Notes under the pieces: generated by a model
Seen by the model: only the letters and a program-made list of their open reading frames with translations
What the model was told of the DNA's origin: nothing
Databases searched by the model: none
Source of the DNA: Micavibrio sp.
GTDB lineage: Bacteria > Pseudomonadota > Alphaproteobacteria > Micavibrionales > Micavibrionaceae
Direction of reading: 5' to 3'
DNA: 64,000 nt
Assembly: GCA_012960155.1 (NCBI GenBank)
Contig: DUBU01000039.1
Span: 110,745-174,744, forward strand
Part shown: positions 29,428 to 38,282 of the stretch, one piece after another
Layout of the letters: every line of letters begins with the position of its first letter
Position numbering within the stretch: the first letter of the stretch is position 1
Translations under genes and position numbers: made by a program

Positions 29428-29557
29428 TGTAGTTATACGTTTATATATCGAAAGGACGGGTTCGTAACATTGGGTAGGTGTTGTCAAACCGTGCGGACGA
29501 CTAAAAATAAGCATTATGCTGGCGCTTCGATGTTGCTCGTCGAGGCGCTTTTGTTTT
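29428..29557 (+). ncRNA. candidate small RNA or leader between nadD and rsfS
   Basis: A promoter-like pair TTGAGG (29392-29397), 18-base spacer and TATAAG (29416-29421) predicts a start near 29428. The transcript would end at a hairpin: GCGCTTCGA (29522-29530) pairs with TCGAGGCGC (29540-29548, one G-U pair), then TTTTGTTTT. The roughly 130-base span has no convincing coding frame; a 63-codon frame across it has no ribosome site. It could be an independent small RNA, the 3' end of the nadD transcript, or an attenuating leader for rsfS. I recognise no family. Confidence 0.4.
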
Positions 29558-29595
29558 AATAATGTTTTGTGGTTAACAAAAGAAGGAGATAGACC

Positions 29596-29985
29596 ATTTT
29601 AAAAACATACAACGCAGGGGCTTTGAGCCCTGAAGAGATCAAAAGCATGATTGAAGAATCACTGGATCTCGATAAAGCCCAGGACATAAAGACTATTGAT
29701 CTGAAAGGTCAGACATCTATTGCTGACTATATGATCGTGGCCTCGGGCACATCTACACGTCAAGTTGCAGCGCTTGCCGAAAAGATTAGAGACAGACTTA
29801 AAGCCAAAGGCCTTGAGTATGTTCGTATCGAAGGGCTTGATCAATGTAACTGGGTCGTGCTGGATGCTGGTGACGTGATTGTTCACCTTTTCAGACCAGA
29901 AGTTAGAGACTTCTACAACATCGAAAAAATGTGGCAAATGGGCGGGCATTCTTCATCCCATATGTCTGGTGTACCCGCAGCTTAA
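29596..29985 (+). CDS. rsfS: ribosomal silencing factor RsfS, apparent ATT start
   Basis: 129 residues if translation starts at ATT (29596). RsfS binds L14 on the 50S subunit and blocks subunit joining in starvation. Family segments are clear: ADYMIVASGTSTRQVAALAEKI, EGLDQCNWVVLDAGDVIVHLFRPE and FYNIEKMW. There is no ATG or GTG in frame before residue 27 of the conserved part. AAGGAG (29583-29588) stands 7 bases before ATT, an ideal spacing, and the frame is closed by TAG just upstream. A TTG at 29623 is the alternative but has a poor ribosome site. E. coli infC is a precedent for ATT starts. Confidence 0.9.
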   Translation: MLKTYNAGALSPEEIKSMIEESLDLDKAQDIKTIDLKGQTSIADYMIVASGTSTRQVAALAEKIRDRLKAKGLEYVRIEGLDQCNWVVLDAGDVIVHLFRPEVRDFYNIEKMWQMGGHSSSHMSGVPAA

Positions 29986-30061
29986 CATCTGTGCGGCGCT
30001 GAGGTAGTATTCAGTGTACTCCAAGTTCAGGACTTGGAGCAGAGAACGAGAGTGCTACACG

Positions 30062-30499
30062 ATGCAATACGAAATAATCGCAGCGGGCCGTATGCGTGAT
30101 AAAAACCAACTGGCCCTTTGGCAGGACTATGCCAAACGTCTTTCCCCTACTCCTAAACTAATCGAAATTGAAACACGAAAACCCAATGAGATTGACAAGC
30201 TCATTGCCGAGAAGCTTGATCCGCAGGCGTTTATTTTCATGCTAGATGAACGTGGCAAATCTTTGGGCAGTGTGGAGTTTGCCAAGAAGCTGTCAAACAT
30301 CACAATGGACGGCATCGGCAAAGTCCAGTTTGTGTTGGGCGGTGCTGACGGTTTCAGCGACGATTTACGCAAAAGAGCAAATTTCCTGTTATCATTTGGC
30401 AAGCAAACATGGCCTCATATGCTGGCGCGTATTATGCTGATAGAACAGATTTACCGCGCTGTGCAGATACAGGCGGGACATCCCTATCACCGCGAATAG
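30062..30499 (+). CDS. rlmH: 23S rRNA (pseudouridine1915-N3)-methyltransferase RlmH
   Basis: 145 residues from the ATG at 30062 (MQYEIIAAGRM), matching the family start; upstream codons in the frame look non-coding. SPOUT methyltransferase with a C-terminal knot. The AdoMet-binding stretch FVLGGADGFSDDLR and the C-terminus QIYRAVQIQAGHPYHRE are diagnostic. Methylates helix 69 of 23S rRNA in assembled ribosomes. It follows rsfS by 76 bases, the usual partner order. Confidence 0.97.
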   Translation: MQYEIIAAGRMRDKNQLALWQDYAKRLSPTPKLIEIETRKPNEIDKLIAEKLDPQAFIFMLDERGKSLGSVEFAKKLSNITMDGIGKVQFVLGGADGFSDDLRKRANFLLSFGKQTWPHMLARIMLIEQIYRAVQIQAGHPYHRE

Positions 30500-30514
30500 A
30501 TATCGGATTTAAGC

Positions 30515-31723
30515 GTGCCAAGACTGCTACATCTCATAGCAATAATCTGCCTCGGTTTCACACCGATGCTCGCACACGCCCAGACACCACCTAAACCTGA
30601 AAGTAAGACCAAGGCTCTGTCCACAATTCAGGACCAGCTGGCCGAAGAGCAGCAGCGACAAGAGGCGCTTAACCAGTCTGCAGAAGATGCCGAGCGTGAT
30701 CTGGAGAAAACCAAGAAAGAGATCGTAAAATTTGCCGACGTTATTCGCGAAAGTGAATTTAAACTTTCACAGCTAGAGGAAAAGATTGCGGCGCTTACAC
30801 AAGAAGAAAAAGAGCTGACAGAATCTCTTGAAAAAGACTATGGCTCCATTGGTGAGCTGATTTTAGCATTAGAGCGCATTAAGCGTGTGCCGCCGGAAAC
30901 ATTGATCATGCGTCCAGGCGCCCCGCTGGAAACAGCGCAATCCGCGTTGCTTTTGAGCGGAGTCTTGCCGGTAGTGAAAACGCGTGCCGAAAAACTGTCT
31001 TCAGATCTAAACCGTTTAGCTGAAATTAAAGAAGGCTTGGCAACAGATCGCGAGCAAGCCTTGGATGATCGTAAGAAGCTTGATGAACGTTATGATGATA
31101 TGCAGAAGCTTCTTAAAAAACGTGAAGGTCTTTATGCCAAGACCCAGCAAAACCTGTCCGAGAATAAAGCGCGCATAGCAGCGTTATCCAAAGAAGCTAA
31201 AAGCTTGGAAGATCTAATTGCAAAACTTGAGGCAGAACGCGCAAGGCAGCGCCAAGCATCGCGGACTGCAAAGCCTAGTCAAAAACCTGCAGCCGCTGCA
31301 TCTAATACTTATGTTGATGTTTCTGTACCATCCGCAGGACAGCCGCGTCTGCCTGTTACCGGTTACATCGCCGTAGGTTTCGGTCAGCGTGATGAAATTG
31401 GTGCCAAAAGCGAAGGCGTTCGTATTGAGGCGCGTCCCAAGGCTATTATCGTAGCGCCCATGGGTGGTGTAGTGCGTTATGTCGGCTATTTTAAAAACTA
31501 CGGCAACATTGTCATTATTGAACATAAAGGCGGCTATCACAGTCTTATTGGAGGCTTTGAGAGTATAGAGACGGCTATTCAGCGTCAGGTAAAATCTGGT
31601 GAGCCAATCGGAAAATTACCTTCTAAGTCTTCCTATGGCGCAAGCCCTTCACTATATTACGAATTAAGGTATAATGGTCAGTCAGTTGACCCCTCAGTAA
31701 AATTCTCTGAACTAAAAAGCTAG
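30515..31723 (+). CDS. envC: EnvC-like murein hydrolase activator with degenerate LytM domain
   Basis: 402 residues from a GTG at 30515. The signal peptide LLHLIAIICLGFTPMLAHAQ is cut near residue 23. A long Glu/Gln/Lys coiled coil (about 30-260) precedes a C-terminal LytM/M23 domain (about 280-400). The zinc ligands of active M23 peptidases are missing: the first His/Asp segment reads SEGVRIEARP, and the last HxH-type segment reads LYYELR. EnvC of E. coli shows the same losses and works by activating amidases at the division septum. It is therefore called an activator, not a peptidase. ctpA follows 8 bases later, the standard neighbour. Confidence 0.93.
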   Translation: MPRLLHLIAIICLGFTPMLAHAQTPPKPESKTKALSTIQDQLAEEQQRQEALNQSAEDAERDLEKTKKEIVKFADVIRESEFKLSQLEEKIAALTQEEKELTESLEKDYGSIGELILALERIKRVPPETLIMRPGAPLETAQSALLLSGVLPVVKTRAEKLSSDLNRLAEIKEGLATDREQALDDRKKLDERYDDMQKLLKKREGLYAKTQQNLSENKARIAALSKEAKSLEDLIAKLEAERARQRQASRTAKPSQKPAAAASNTYVDVSVPSAGQPRLPVTGYIAVGFGQRDEIGAKSEGVRIEARPKAIIVAPMGGVVRYVGYFKNYGNIVIIEHKGGYHSLIGGFESIETAIQRQVKSGEPIGKLPSKSSYGASPSLYYELRYNGQSVDPSVKFSELKS

Positions 31724-31731
31724 GACATATT

Positions 31732-33183
31732 ATGAAATCGACACACTGCTTCCGCAAAGCGGCTCTTTTAACTGTATTCTGTGCCACTTTAGGATTTGTA
31801 GGTCACAGTCCTGCTAATGCTCAGGATGAGCCCCGCACAGCAGGCGAAGATCAAAACGCCGTATCAGACAGCAGCGAAACTTACCGCCAGTTAAACCTAT
31901 TTGGTGATGTGTTTGAGCGTGTGCGTAGTCAGTACGTTGATGAAATGACAGATGAGGACCTGGTTGAAACAGCCATTAACGGTATGTTGATTAGCCTTGA
32001 TCCCCATTCTTCTTATCTGGATGAAGATGACTTTGAAGAGATGCAAGTCCAGACACGTGGTGAGTTCGGCGGTCTGGGTATCGAAGTCACAATGGAAAAC
32101 GGCTTTGTAAAAGTGGTCGCCCCTATTGATGATACACCAGCATATAACGCGGGTATTCAGGCAGGCGATTACATCACGCATTTGGATGGTGAAGCTATTC
32201 AAGGCCTGAACCTCAGCGAAGCCGTAGATAAAATGCGCGGCCGTGTTGGTACGGATATCGTTCTTACTGTGCGTCGTGTCGATGTTGCGGAGCCTCTGGA
32301 GTACACAATTACGCGTGACATCATCAAGATCCGCTCAGTACGTCATAAAGTGATCGACGGTAATATCGGTTACATACGTATCACGACATTTAACCAGCAC
32401 GCCGATAGCGGCATGCGCGAAGCTTACAATAAGATCAAGGAAATCACTGGTGAAAACCTGAAAGGCGTTATTCTTGATTTGCGTAACAACCCAGGCGGCT
32501 TATTGGATCAGGCGATCGCCGTATCCGACTCATTCCTTGATCGCGGCGAGATCGTATCTACACGCGGCCGTAACGAACAAGATACTAAGCGTGATAACGC
32601 GACACCAGGCGACATTACAAACGGCCTGCCTGTCGTTATTCTGATTAATAGTGGCTCTGCCTCGGCTTCTGAAATTGTGGCAGGTGCGCTGCAGGATCAT
32701 CGCCGTGCGATCGTTTTGGGCACAAAATCATTTGGTAAAGGCTCTGTGCAAACAGTTATCCCGCTACCTGGCCACGGCGCGATGCGTCTAACAACAGCAC
32801 GTTACTACACACCGTCAGGCCGTTCTATTCAGGCTAAAGGTATTGAACCGGACATTACTGTAGAACCAGCGAAAATCGAGCAGTTCAAAGTAAACCGCGT
32901 TTATGAAGGTGACTTGCGCGGAGCACTTGCTAATCCCGACGACGCGGAAGCTGCGAAAAAGGCTAACCCTGAAGGTGAAGAAGCAGAAGAAGAGAAAAGC
33001 GCTCTGGATAGCAATAAAGAAGAGATTTCTACTGAAGAAATTGAAGATTATCAGCTATCACGAGCCGTAGATCTCGTGCGCGGTGTGGCACTTTACGAAA
33101 GCCGTCTGAGAGAAGAGCCAATGCAGATGGTTGAGCCTGAAGAAGAAGGCGAAGCTACTACAGAAACTGAAGGTGCTCAGTAA
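31732..33183 (+). CDS. ctpA: C-terminal processing protease (S41A) CtpA
   Basis: 483 residues. A signal peptide ends near SPANAQ (residue 31). The PDZ domain is about 100-180 (GGLGIEVTMENGFVKVVAPIDDTPAYNAGIQ). The S41 catalytic core has dyad S311 (GSASASE) and K336 (SFGKGSVQ), 25 apart as in plant D1 protease. The C-terminal 90 residues are acidic and low-complexity (EGEEAEEEKS, EEEGEATTE). Periplasmic protease that trims lipoproteins or murein enzymes. It shares the last base of its stop with the next ATG (TAATG). A second S41 enzyme is at 50295. Confidence 0.96.
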   Translation: MKSTHCFRKAALLTVFCATLGFVGHSPANAQDEPRTAGEDQNAVSDSSETYRQLNLFGDVFERVRSQYVDEMTDEDLVETAINGMLISLDPHSSYLDEDDFEEMQVQTRGEFGGLGIEVTMENGFVKVVAPIDDTPAYNAGIQAGDYITHLDGEAIQGLNLSEAVDKMRGRVGTDIVLTVRRVDVAEPLEYTITRDIIKIRSVRHKVIDGNIGYIRITTFNQHADSGMREAYNKIKEITGENLKGVILDLRNNPGGLLDQAIAVSDSFLDRGEIVSTRGRNEQDTKRDNATPGDITNGLPVVILINSGSASASEIVAGALQDHRRAIVLGTKSFGKGSVQTVIPLPGHGAMRLTTARYYTPSGRSIQAKGIEPDITVEPAKIEQFKVNRVYEGDLRGALANPDDAEAAKKANPEGEEAEEEKSALDSNKEEISTEEIEDYQLSRAVDLVRGVALYESRLREEPMQMVEPEEEGEATTETEGAQ

Positions 33184-34277
33184 TGAGCGCCCTCGCCGGT
33201 GCAAAGAATAACTTTTCAACCAAGGCTTTTGGCCAGGGGTTAGTGTTCTTTGCGCTGGTACTCGCATTATTAGGTGGCTGGCTTTATACCGAACGCGATA
33301 ACGCCATCACTATTCTGCAAAAGAAACTGGCTTCAAAAGTAATCGAAGTTGATTGGTCTGCCATCAGTACCGAGGCCGATAAAGTTGTTTTCAGATCCGC
33401 GGGCAGTAATGAGCGTACGGCAGGTAAAGATATTAGTATTCCTAACATCAATGTTCCTGCGGCCGAGCCTCTGGAGCCTGCGCCGTTAGAGGGCCTGACA
33501 GAACGCACACCCGCTGGCGCGACGTTGCCGGTTATTCGTGAGCGTGATGGCTTAACACCTTTTAAAGCGTATCGCCGCCCATTCAATTTGCAGGCGACTA
33601 CAAAACCAGTCATTGCGCTCGCTATTATGGATGTAGGTCTCTCAGATGTAGCCACAGAATCTGCTATTCGCACGATGCCGCCTGAAGTGACGATGATCTT
33701 TTCACCTTATTCGGAAGCATCATCATTCTGGGTGGATCAGGCGCGCGGCCGCGGTCACGAAGTCTGGCTAAGCCTGCCGATGGAATCTCGTTCATACCCA
33801 CTAGAAGACCCAGGCCCGCACACAATGTTGATCGGTGCGCCAGAACGCGAAAATCTAAACAAACTTGAATATTTGATGACCCGTGCCTCTGGCTATGTCG
33901 GCTTTGTCTCAAGCTACCACCCTACTTTTATGCAGTCTGCCACAGATATGCGCCCTATTATTGGTAATATTTATACGCGTGGACTTGGCTTTATTGATGG
34001 TTCTATGGAAGCCAGCTTAGTGGCTCAAACAATGGCTCTCGGCCAAAAAGCGCCGTTCTCGTCCATAGACGTCTGGATTGATAGGCCGAACAGTGACAAG
34101 GAAGATGTAAATCTACAATTGCAGCTGCTCGAAACTATGGCCAGACAAAATGGCAGCGCAGCGGGCGTGTTCCATACTATGCCGCTTAGTTACCAGCAGG
34201 TTCTGGAATGGATCGAAAAAACGAGGGCCAATAACGAATTTATTTTAGCGCCGCTTTCGGCAACAACCAGTTTTTAA
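33183..34277 (+). CDS. yibQ: divergent polysaccharide deacetylase (DUF610/YibQ)
   Basis: 364 residues. One N-terminal membrane segment (GLVFFALVLALLGGWLY, about 20-36), a Pro/Glu-rich linker, then the YibQ domain from about 140: IALAIMDVGLSDVATESAI, MIFSPYSEA, HEVWLSLPMES, GYVGFVSSYHPTFM and GLGFIDGS. The fold is that of NodB-like carbohydrate esterases. The usual first metal Asp pair reads MDVG. The order envC-ctpA-yibQ-rppH is widely conserved in alphaproteobacteria and suggests a role in the cell envelope; activity is not established. Confidence 0.92.
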   Translation: MSALAGAKNNFSTKAFGQGLVFFALVLALLGGWLYTERDNAITILQKKLASKVIEVDWSAISTEADKVVFRSAGSNERTAGKDISIPNINVPAAEPLEPAPLEGLTERTPAGATLPVIRERDGLTPFKAYRRPFNLQATTKPVIALAIMDVGLSDVATESAIRTMPPEVTMIFSPYSEASSFWVDQARGRGHEVWLSLPMESRSYPLEDPGPHTMLIGAPERENLNKLEYLMTRASGYVGFVSSYHPTFMQSATDMRPIIGNIYTRGLGFIDGSMEASLVAQTMALGQKAPFSSIDVWIDRPNSDKEDVNLQLQLLETMARQNGSAAGVFHTMPLSYQQVLEWIEKTRANNEFILAPLSATTSF

Positions 34278-34299
34278 GTAGTAATTTTGAGTAAGACGT

Positions 34300-34764
34300 A
34301 TGAGTACAGAACTTCCTTATCGCCCTTGCGTTGGTATCGCCCTATTCAATGATGACAATCATGTTTTTGTAGGTGAGCGCATCGATAATCCTGGCGCATG
34401 GCAAATGCCGCAAGGTGGTATAGACGAAGGTGAAACTGTCGAAGATGCTTTCTTCCGTGAAATGGAAGAAGAGATTGGCTCTACACTAGCCGAGATTATC
34501 AGAGTTCATGATACTCCTCTAAGATACGAGCTGCCGCCCCATTTACTAGGAAAGCTTTGGAACGGCCAGTTTGGTGGTCAGGAACAAATCTGGGTGGCCG
34601 CGCGCTTTATGGGGCTCGATAGCGACATCAATATACACGCCCACAGGCAGCCCGAGTTTCAAGCTTGGCAATGGGCTCCTTTAGATCAAATTCTGGATTT
34701 GATCGTTCCCTTCAAGCGTAATACATACGCAGAAGTAATAACGGCCTTTAAAGACATTGTCTAA
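34300..34764 (+). CDS. rppH: RNA pyrophosphohydrolase (Nudix) RppH
   Basis: 154 residues. Removes pyrophosphate from mRNA 5' ends and so triggers decay. The Nudix box G-X5-E-X7-REUXEEXG is complete at 39-60 (GGIDEGE...REMEEEIG). The lead-in YRPCVGIALFN and WQMPQGGI are typical of RppH/IalA. Last gene of the nadD-to-rppH series. A perfect 11-bp-stem terminator includes its stop codon. Confidence 0.96.
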   Translation: MSTELPYRPCVGIALFNDDNHVFVGERIDNPGAWQMPQGGIDEGETVEDAFFREMEEEIGSTLAEIIRVHDTPLRYELPPHLLGKLWNGQFGGQEQIWVAARFMGLDSDINIHAHRQPEFQAWQWAPLDQILDLIVPFKRNTYAEVITAFKDIV

Positions 34765-34777
34765 AGGCCGTTAGTAT
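34740..34777. terminator. terminator between convergent rppH and tolB
   Basis: AACGGCCTTTA (34740-34750) pairs perfectly with TAAAGGCCGTT (34762-34772). The left arm is coding and the rppH TAA lies at the start of the right arm. A T-rich tract follows shortly downstream. Confidence 0.75.
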
Positions 34778-34804
34778 TCTTTTTAAATCAGTAAGATCTA
34801 TCTA

Positions 34805-36130
34805 TTACGGATTAAGCGGTGACCATGCAGGGTCAGAGGCGTCAACAGGTGTTGGCAGCATACGCTCGTTATAACCAGTCAGATCAACTGTGTAGACGCG
34901 TGTCTGACGCGTTTCACCTTTAGGGCCAGTTGGTACTTCTTTGAAATATGCCAGAACACGACCGTTTGGTGACCATGTCGGCCCTTCAACGTGATAGGCC
35001 GTTGTAATCAGACGCTCGTCTGAACCGTCTGGGCGGATAACACCGATATAGAACTTACCTTGGTGCATACGCGTAAAGGCAATGAGATCGCCACGCGGTG
35101 ACCATACCGGGTTCGCGTAACGGCCTTGACCGAATGTAATACGTTGCGGGTTAGAACCGTTAGCACCCATTACGTAGAGCTGCTGAGAGCCTCCACGATC
35201 AGATTCAAATACAACCTTGTTGCCATCTGGAGAGAATGATGGGCTTGTATCAATAGCATGGTGGTTTGTCAGACGTTCAACCTTACGGGAATTGATATCC
35301 ATCGTGTAAATATCACTATTGCCGTCTTTCGCCATACTCATGATGACTTTACGACCATCCGGAGAGAAACGCGGCGAGAATGTCATGCCGGGGAAATCAC
35401 CAAGTACGCGCTGCTTACCGCTATCAATGTCATACAGATATACGCGTGGCTTATTGTTGTAGTATGCCAGATATGTGATCATCTGCTGGTTAGGGGAAAA
35501 GCGTGGCGTCAGAACGAGCGTATTGCCGTCTGTCAGGTAATGGTGGTTAGCACCATCCTGATCCATAATAGCCAAGCGCTTTTTACGCGCTGTACCTGGA
35601 CCTGTCTCGGCAATGTACACAATGCGTGAATCAAAGTAGCCGTCTTCACCTGTAATACGCTTGTAGATCTCGTCAGAGATAATATGCGCAATTCGGCGCC
35701 AGTTTTGTTGCGTTGTTGTGTAAGCCATGCCGGAAAGCTGTTGCTCACTAAAGACATCCCAGAGACGGAATTCAACGCGGGCGCGGCCGTCAGGTGCTTT
35801 GGTAACGACGCCAGTCACAAGCGCCTGCGCATTAATTGCGCGCCATTCGCCGAAGCGAGGGCCGTCTTTGGCAATTGAGTCAGGCTGTTGAATAAAGGCA
35901 CGTGGACTAATGGGGTCAAACAAGCCTGTGCGTTCTAAGTTCTCGCTGATAACTAAAGGCATCTCTTGTGCCATTTTGCTGTCAGCGCCCGGCTCAGCAT
36001 AGAATGTGCTGATAGCAATCGGTAGTTTTTCAACCCCGCCTGATCCAACAACAATGCTAACTTCCGCTTTCGCAGGTGCTGCAAAAAAGAAGGCAAAGAT
36101 AAGGGCGAGTGGCAGAAGTCTTTTCATCAT
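34805..36130 (-). CDS. tolB: Tol-Pal system protein TolB
   Basis: 441 residues. The signal peptide [22 protein letters not shown] ends near 22. An N-terminal alpha/beta domain precedes a six-bladed propeller with repeated (F/R)SPDG/NG-(R/K) blades: [47 protein letters not shown]. Periplasmic; binds Pal and helps outer membrane constriction at division. It is last in the ybgC-tolQRAB operon. The usual next genes pal and ybgF/cpoB are absent: rppH is met head-on instead. Confidence 0.97.
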   Translation of the reverse strand: MMKRLLPLALIFAFFFAAPAKAEVSIVVGSGGVEKLPIAISTFYAEPGADSKMAQEMPLVISENLERTGLFDPISPRAFIQQPDSIAKDGPRFGEWRAINAQALVTGVVTKAPDGRARVEFRLWDVFSEQQLSGMAYTTTQQNWRRIAHIISDEIYKRITGEDGYFDSRIVYIAETGPGTARKKRLAIMDQDGANHHYLTDGNTLVLTPRFSPNQQMITYLAYYNNKPRVYLYDIDSGKQRVLGDFPGMTFSPRFSPDGRKVIMSMAKDGNSDIYTMDINSRKVERLTNHHAIDTSPSFSPDGNKVVFESDRGGSQQLYVMGANGSNPQRITFGQGRYANPVWSPRGDLIAFTRMHQGKFYIGVIRPDGSDERLITTAYHVEGPTWSPNGRVLAYFKEVPTGPKGETRQTRVYTVDLTGYNERMLPTPVDASDPAWSPLNP

Positions 36131-36176
36131 GTCAGTGTCCTTTAATGGTCAGTATGGCTATCAGTCTTTACGCAGT

Positions 36177-37076
36177 TTAGAGCATCTCACTAGGATCAAA
36201 ATTAATCGTAATGATATCCCATAGATCGGGTTTGTTCGGTGGCAAGTCAAGTGGGCTACATTTGTAAACCGCTCTTACTGCACTATCCGCAGCAGCCCTG
36301 TAAAAACTGTCGGTATTGTAACGTATCGAGTCCACGATTTTAACGTCTCTTACCGTTCTGTCAGGATTTACAAACAGTTTAAGTGTAACAACAAGTTCTT
36401 CCGCATAACGGGAGCCAGCCTGAATACTCCAGCATTGTGAGAGCTGTCGTTTAAGCGCATCAAGTTCGCCCATCGTCATCTTCTCACTAAAACGTGTCAG
36501 TAGTGGCTTTTGTTCCTCGGCTTTTTCCTCGGTCTTATTTTGCGCTTCCTGAGCGTCATTTTCTTCAAGGTTCTTAAGCAACGATTTGAATTTTTCGCTC
36601 GTGTCCTCTTTTGGCTCTGGCTTAGGTTCCGGCTCTTTAGGCTTTTCAGGTGTTTTAGGCTTGGATTTCGGCGGCTCAGGCTTTGCAATAGGATCTGGCA
36701 CATCCTGCGGTGCAGGTGGTGTCGGCGATTCAATTTTTTCTGGTGGTGCAGGTGCAACAGGCTTCGGCGGCTCCTCGGCTTTATTAGTCGGTTGCACAGG
36801 CTTCGGCGGTGCTTCTGACGTGTTTGTCGGCGGGCGCTCTATAGTCTTTTGCACAGGCTTTTCGTTCGTTTTAGCCACATCATCAACATCAAGAATTTCA
36901 ACGCTAATTGGTGTGTCCTCAATAACCGGAGGATCAAGCGTAAAAAGTGGCAGCAATACCAGCCCGAAGATCACAAGAGACAAATGGAAAACAACAGAGA
37001 CAATCAAAGGCAGTTGCATGCCTTTGAACGCTTTACTTTCCAGTCTCATTGCCATCGTCGTGGCAGTATCAGCCAT
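36177..37076 (-). CDS. tolA: TolA, energy-transducing protein
   Basis: 299 residues from the ATG at 37076, chosen because GTGAGG lies 5 bases upstream; the reading frame extends further up into tolR. A single membrane helix (LPLIVSVVFHLSLVIFGLVLLPLF, about 21-44) is followed by a Pro/Lys/Glu-rich periplasmic arm (about 75-190) with repeated PPKP and PEPKP units. A TonB/TolA-like C-terminal domain starts near LDALKRQLSQCW. It spans the periplasm and couples the TolQR proton motor to TolB/Pal. The low-complexity arm creates open frames on the opposite strand that are not genes. Confidence 0.94.
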   Translation of the reverse strand: MADTATTMAMRLESKAFKGMQLPLIVSVVFHLSLVIFGLVLLPLFTLDPPVIEDTPISVEILDVDDVAKTNEKPVQKTIERPPTNTSEAPPKPVQPTNKAEEPPKPVAPAPPEKIESPTPPAPQDVPDPIAKPEPPKSKPKTPEKPKEPEPKPEPKEDTSEKFKSLLKNLEENDAQEAQNKTEEKAEEQKPLLTRFSEKMTMGELDALKRQLSQCWSIQAGSRYAEELVVTLKLFVNPDRTVRDVKIVDSIRYNTDSFYRAAADSAVRAVYKCSPLDLPPNKPDLWDIITINFDPSEML

Positions 37077-37083
37077 AAAAGCC

Positions 37084-37515
37084 TCACTTTTGCTCAGATA
37101 GTAACGCGATTTTGCGGAAGCCCGCAGCGTTAAGACCGCCAAGAACACTCATGACCTCACCGTAATCCAGACTTTTATCAGCACGGATAAAAATACGGCG
37201 ATCAGGCGTATCTTTTGTAATGGCGGATAGTAATGGCACTAAACGCTCCTGCTCGACTTCCTGTTCCCCGACAAATATTTTGCCGTCCGGTGATAAGGAA
37301 ATTTCCAGAGGCTTGTTATCCTCATCGGCAATTGGTTTAGCTTCACTATTCGGAAGATCGATTGTTACGCCTGCCGTTAGCAGTGGCGCAGTAATCATAA
37401 AGACAACAAGAAGCACGAGCATAACGTCAACAAAAGGCGTGACGTTAATATCGGACATAGGGCGGCGCCCTCTTCCGCGTGAACCTCTGCTGCTCGGTTG
37501 AAGTGATGCGCCCAT
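37084..37515 (-). CDS. tolR: TolR, ExbD-type proton channel subunit
   Basis: 143 residues. The N-terminal cytoplasmic Arg/Ser/Gly tail (QPSSRGSRGRGRRP) and the motif MSDINVTPFVDVMLVLLVVFMITAPLL hold the conserved membrane Asp (near 30) that carries protons. The periplasmic domain ends RADKSLDYGEVMSVLGGLNAAGFRKIALLSE, typical of ExbD/TolR. Only 2 bases separate it from tolQ and 7 from tolA. Confidence 0.97.
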   Translation of the reverse strand: MGASLQPSSRGSRGRGRRPMSDINVTPFVDVMLVLLVVFMITAPLLTAGVTIDLPNSEAKPIADEDNKPLEISLSPDGKIFVGEQEVEQERLVPLLSAITKDTPDRRIFIRADKSLDYGEVMSVLGGLNAAGFRKIALLSEQK

Positions 37516-37517
37516 GA

Positions 37518-38282
37518 TTATGCAGCCTTCTTAGGACTAGTAGACGCGGAAGCTTCCTGCATATCCAGATGACGTGAAAGGATAGCGGAGAAGTCGCTGG
37601 CAAAGACATCCAGACGGCCCGCATAACGATCAAGCGCGTTGCTGTAAATGTTGTAACCAATCACAGATGGTATAGCCGCCACAAGACCAAGGGCTGTCGC
37701 AAACAAAGCTTCGGCAATGCCAGGCGCCACTACGGCGAGTGATGTATTGTTAGAGCTGGCAATAGCTGTAAAGGAGTTCATGATCCCCCAAACCGTACCA
37801 AATAAACCGATAAACGGCGCTGTAGAGCCGATACTGGCAAGGAATGTCATACCGCGCTCCAGAAGGTTCATTTCCTTGTTGATCGTTGTGGTCATCGCAC
37901 GCTCAACACGCTGCTTCAGACTAGCTTTAACACTGTCCGATTTAGGGATACCGCCAGCAACGCCGTTATGCCATTCTTCCATGCCGGCGATAAACGTTTG
38001 AATAAGCGGATCGCGCTTACCCTTTTTAACACGCTGGTATAGCTTATCCAGAGGCTCGCCAGACCAGAACGCTTCTTCGAATTTGTTTCCGCGCTTATTT
38101 AATCGCGACAGAGTGCCCTTCTTTTCAAAGATGATGGCCCAGCACCAGACAGATGCCATCAGTAACATAAACATGACAAGCTTAACGATCAGGTCAGCCT
38201 GCATAAATAGGCCAAACATACTCATGTCGTGGGCAACACTCTCACCAACGGCAACAGCTTCTACTAATCTATCTTCCATCAT
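37518..38282 (-). CDS. tolQ: TolQ, proton channel subunit
   Basis: 254 residues, three membrane helices: about 27-50 (LIVKLVMFMLLMASVWCWAIIFEK), about 140-175 (LASIGSTAPFIGLFGTVWGIMNSF) and about 185-215 (VAPGIAEALFATALGLVAAIPSVIGYN). The SIGSTAPFIGLFGTVWGI motif is diagnostic of the MotA/TolQ/ExbB family. Its ATG overlaps the ybgC stop by 4 bases. Confidence 0.97.
   Translation of the reverse strand: MMEDRLVEAVAVGESVAHDMSMFGLFMQADLIVKLVMFMLLMASVWCWAIIFEKKGTLSRLNKRGNKFEEAFWSGEPLDKLYQRVKKGKRDPLIQTFIAGMEEWHNGVAGGIPKSDSVKASLKQRVERAMTTTINKEMNLLERGMTFLASIGSTAPFIGLFGTVWGIMNSFTAIASSNNTSLAVVAPGIAEALFATALGLVAAIPSVIGYNIYSNALDRYAGRLDVFASDFSAILSRHLDMQEASASTSPKKAA

Noticed and set aside
29368-29559. 63-codon plus-strand frame between nadD and rsfS
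   Set aside because: No ribosome site, odd composition, and it runs through a terminator-like hairpin; the region looks like non-coding RNA.
30515-31723. Active M23 endopeptidase call for the EnvC-like protein
   Set aside because: The zinc-binding His/Asp and HxH residues are replaced, as in EnvC, so an amidase activator is the better call.
36510-37101. Two open plus-strand frames (102 and 171 codons) opposite tolA
   Set aside because: They are shadows of the Pro/Lys/Glu-rich low-complexity arm of TolA, giving Gly/Ser or Phe/Arg repeats with no ribosome site.
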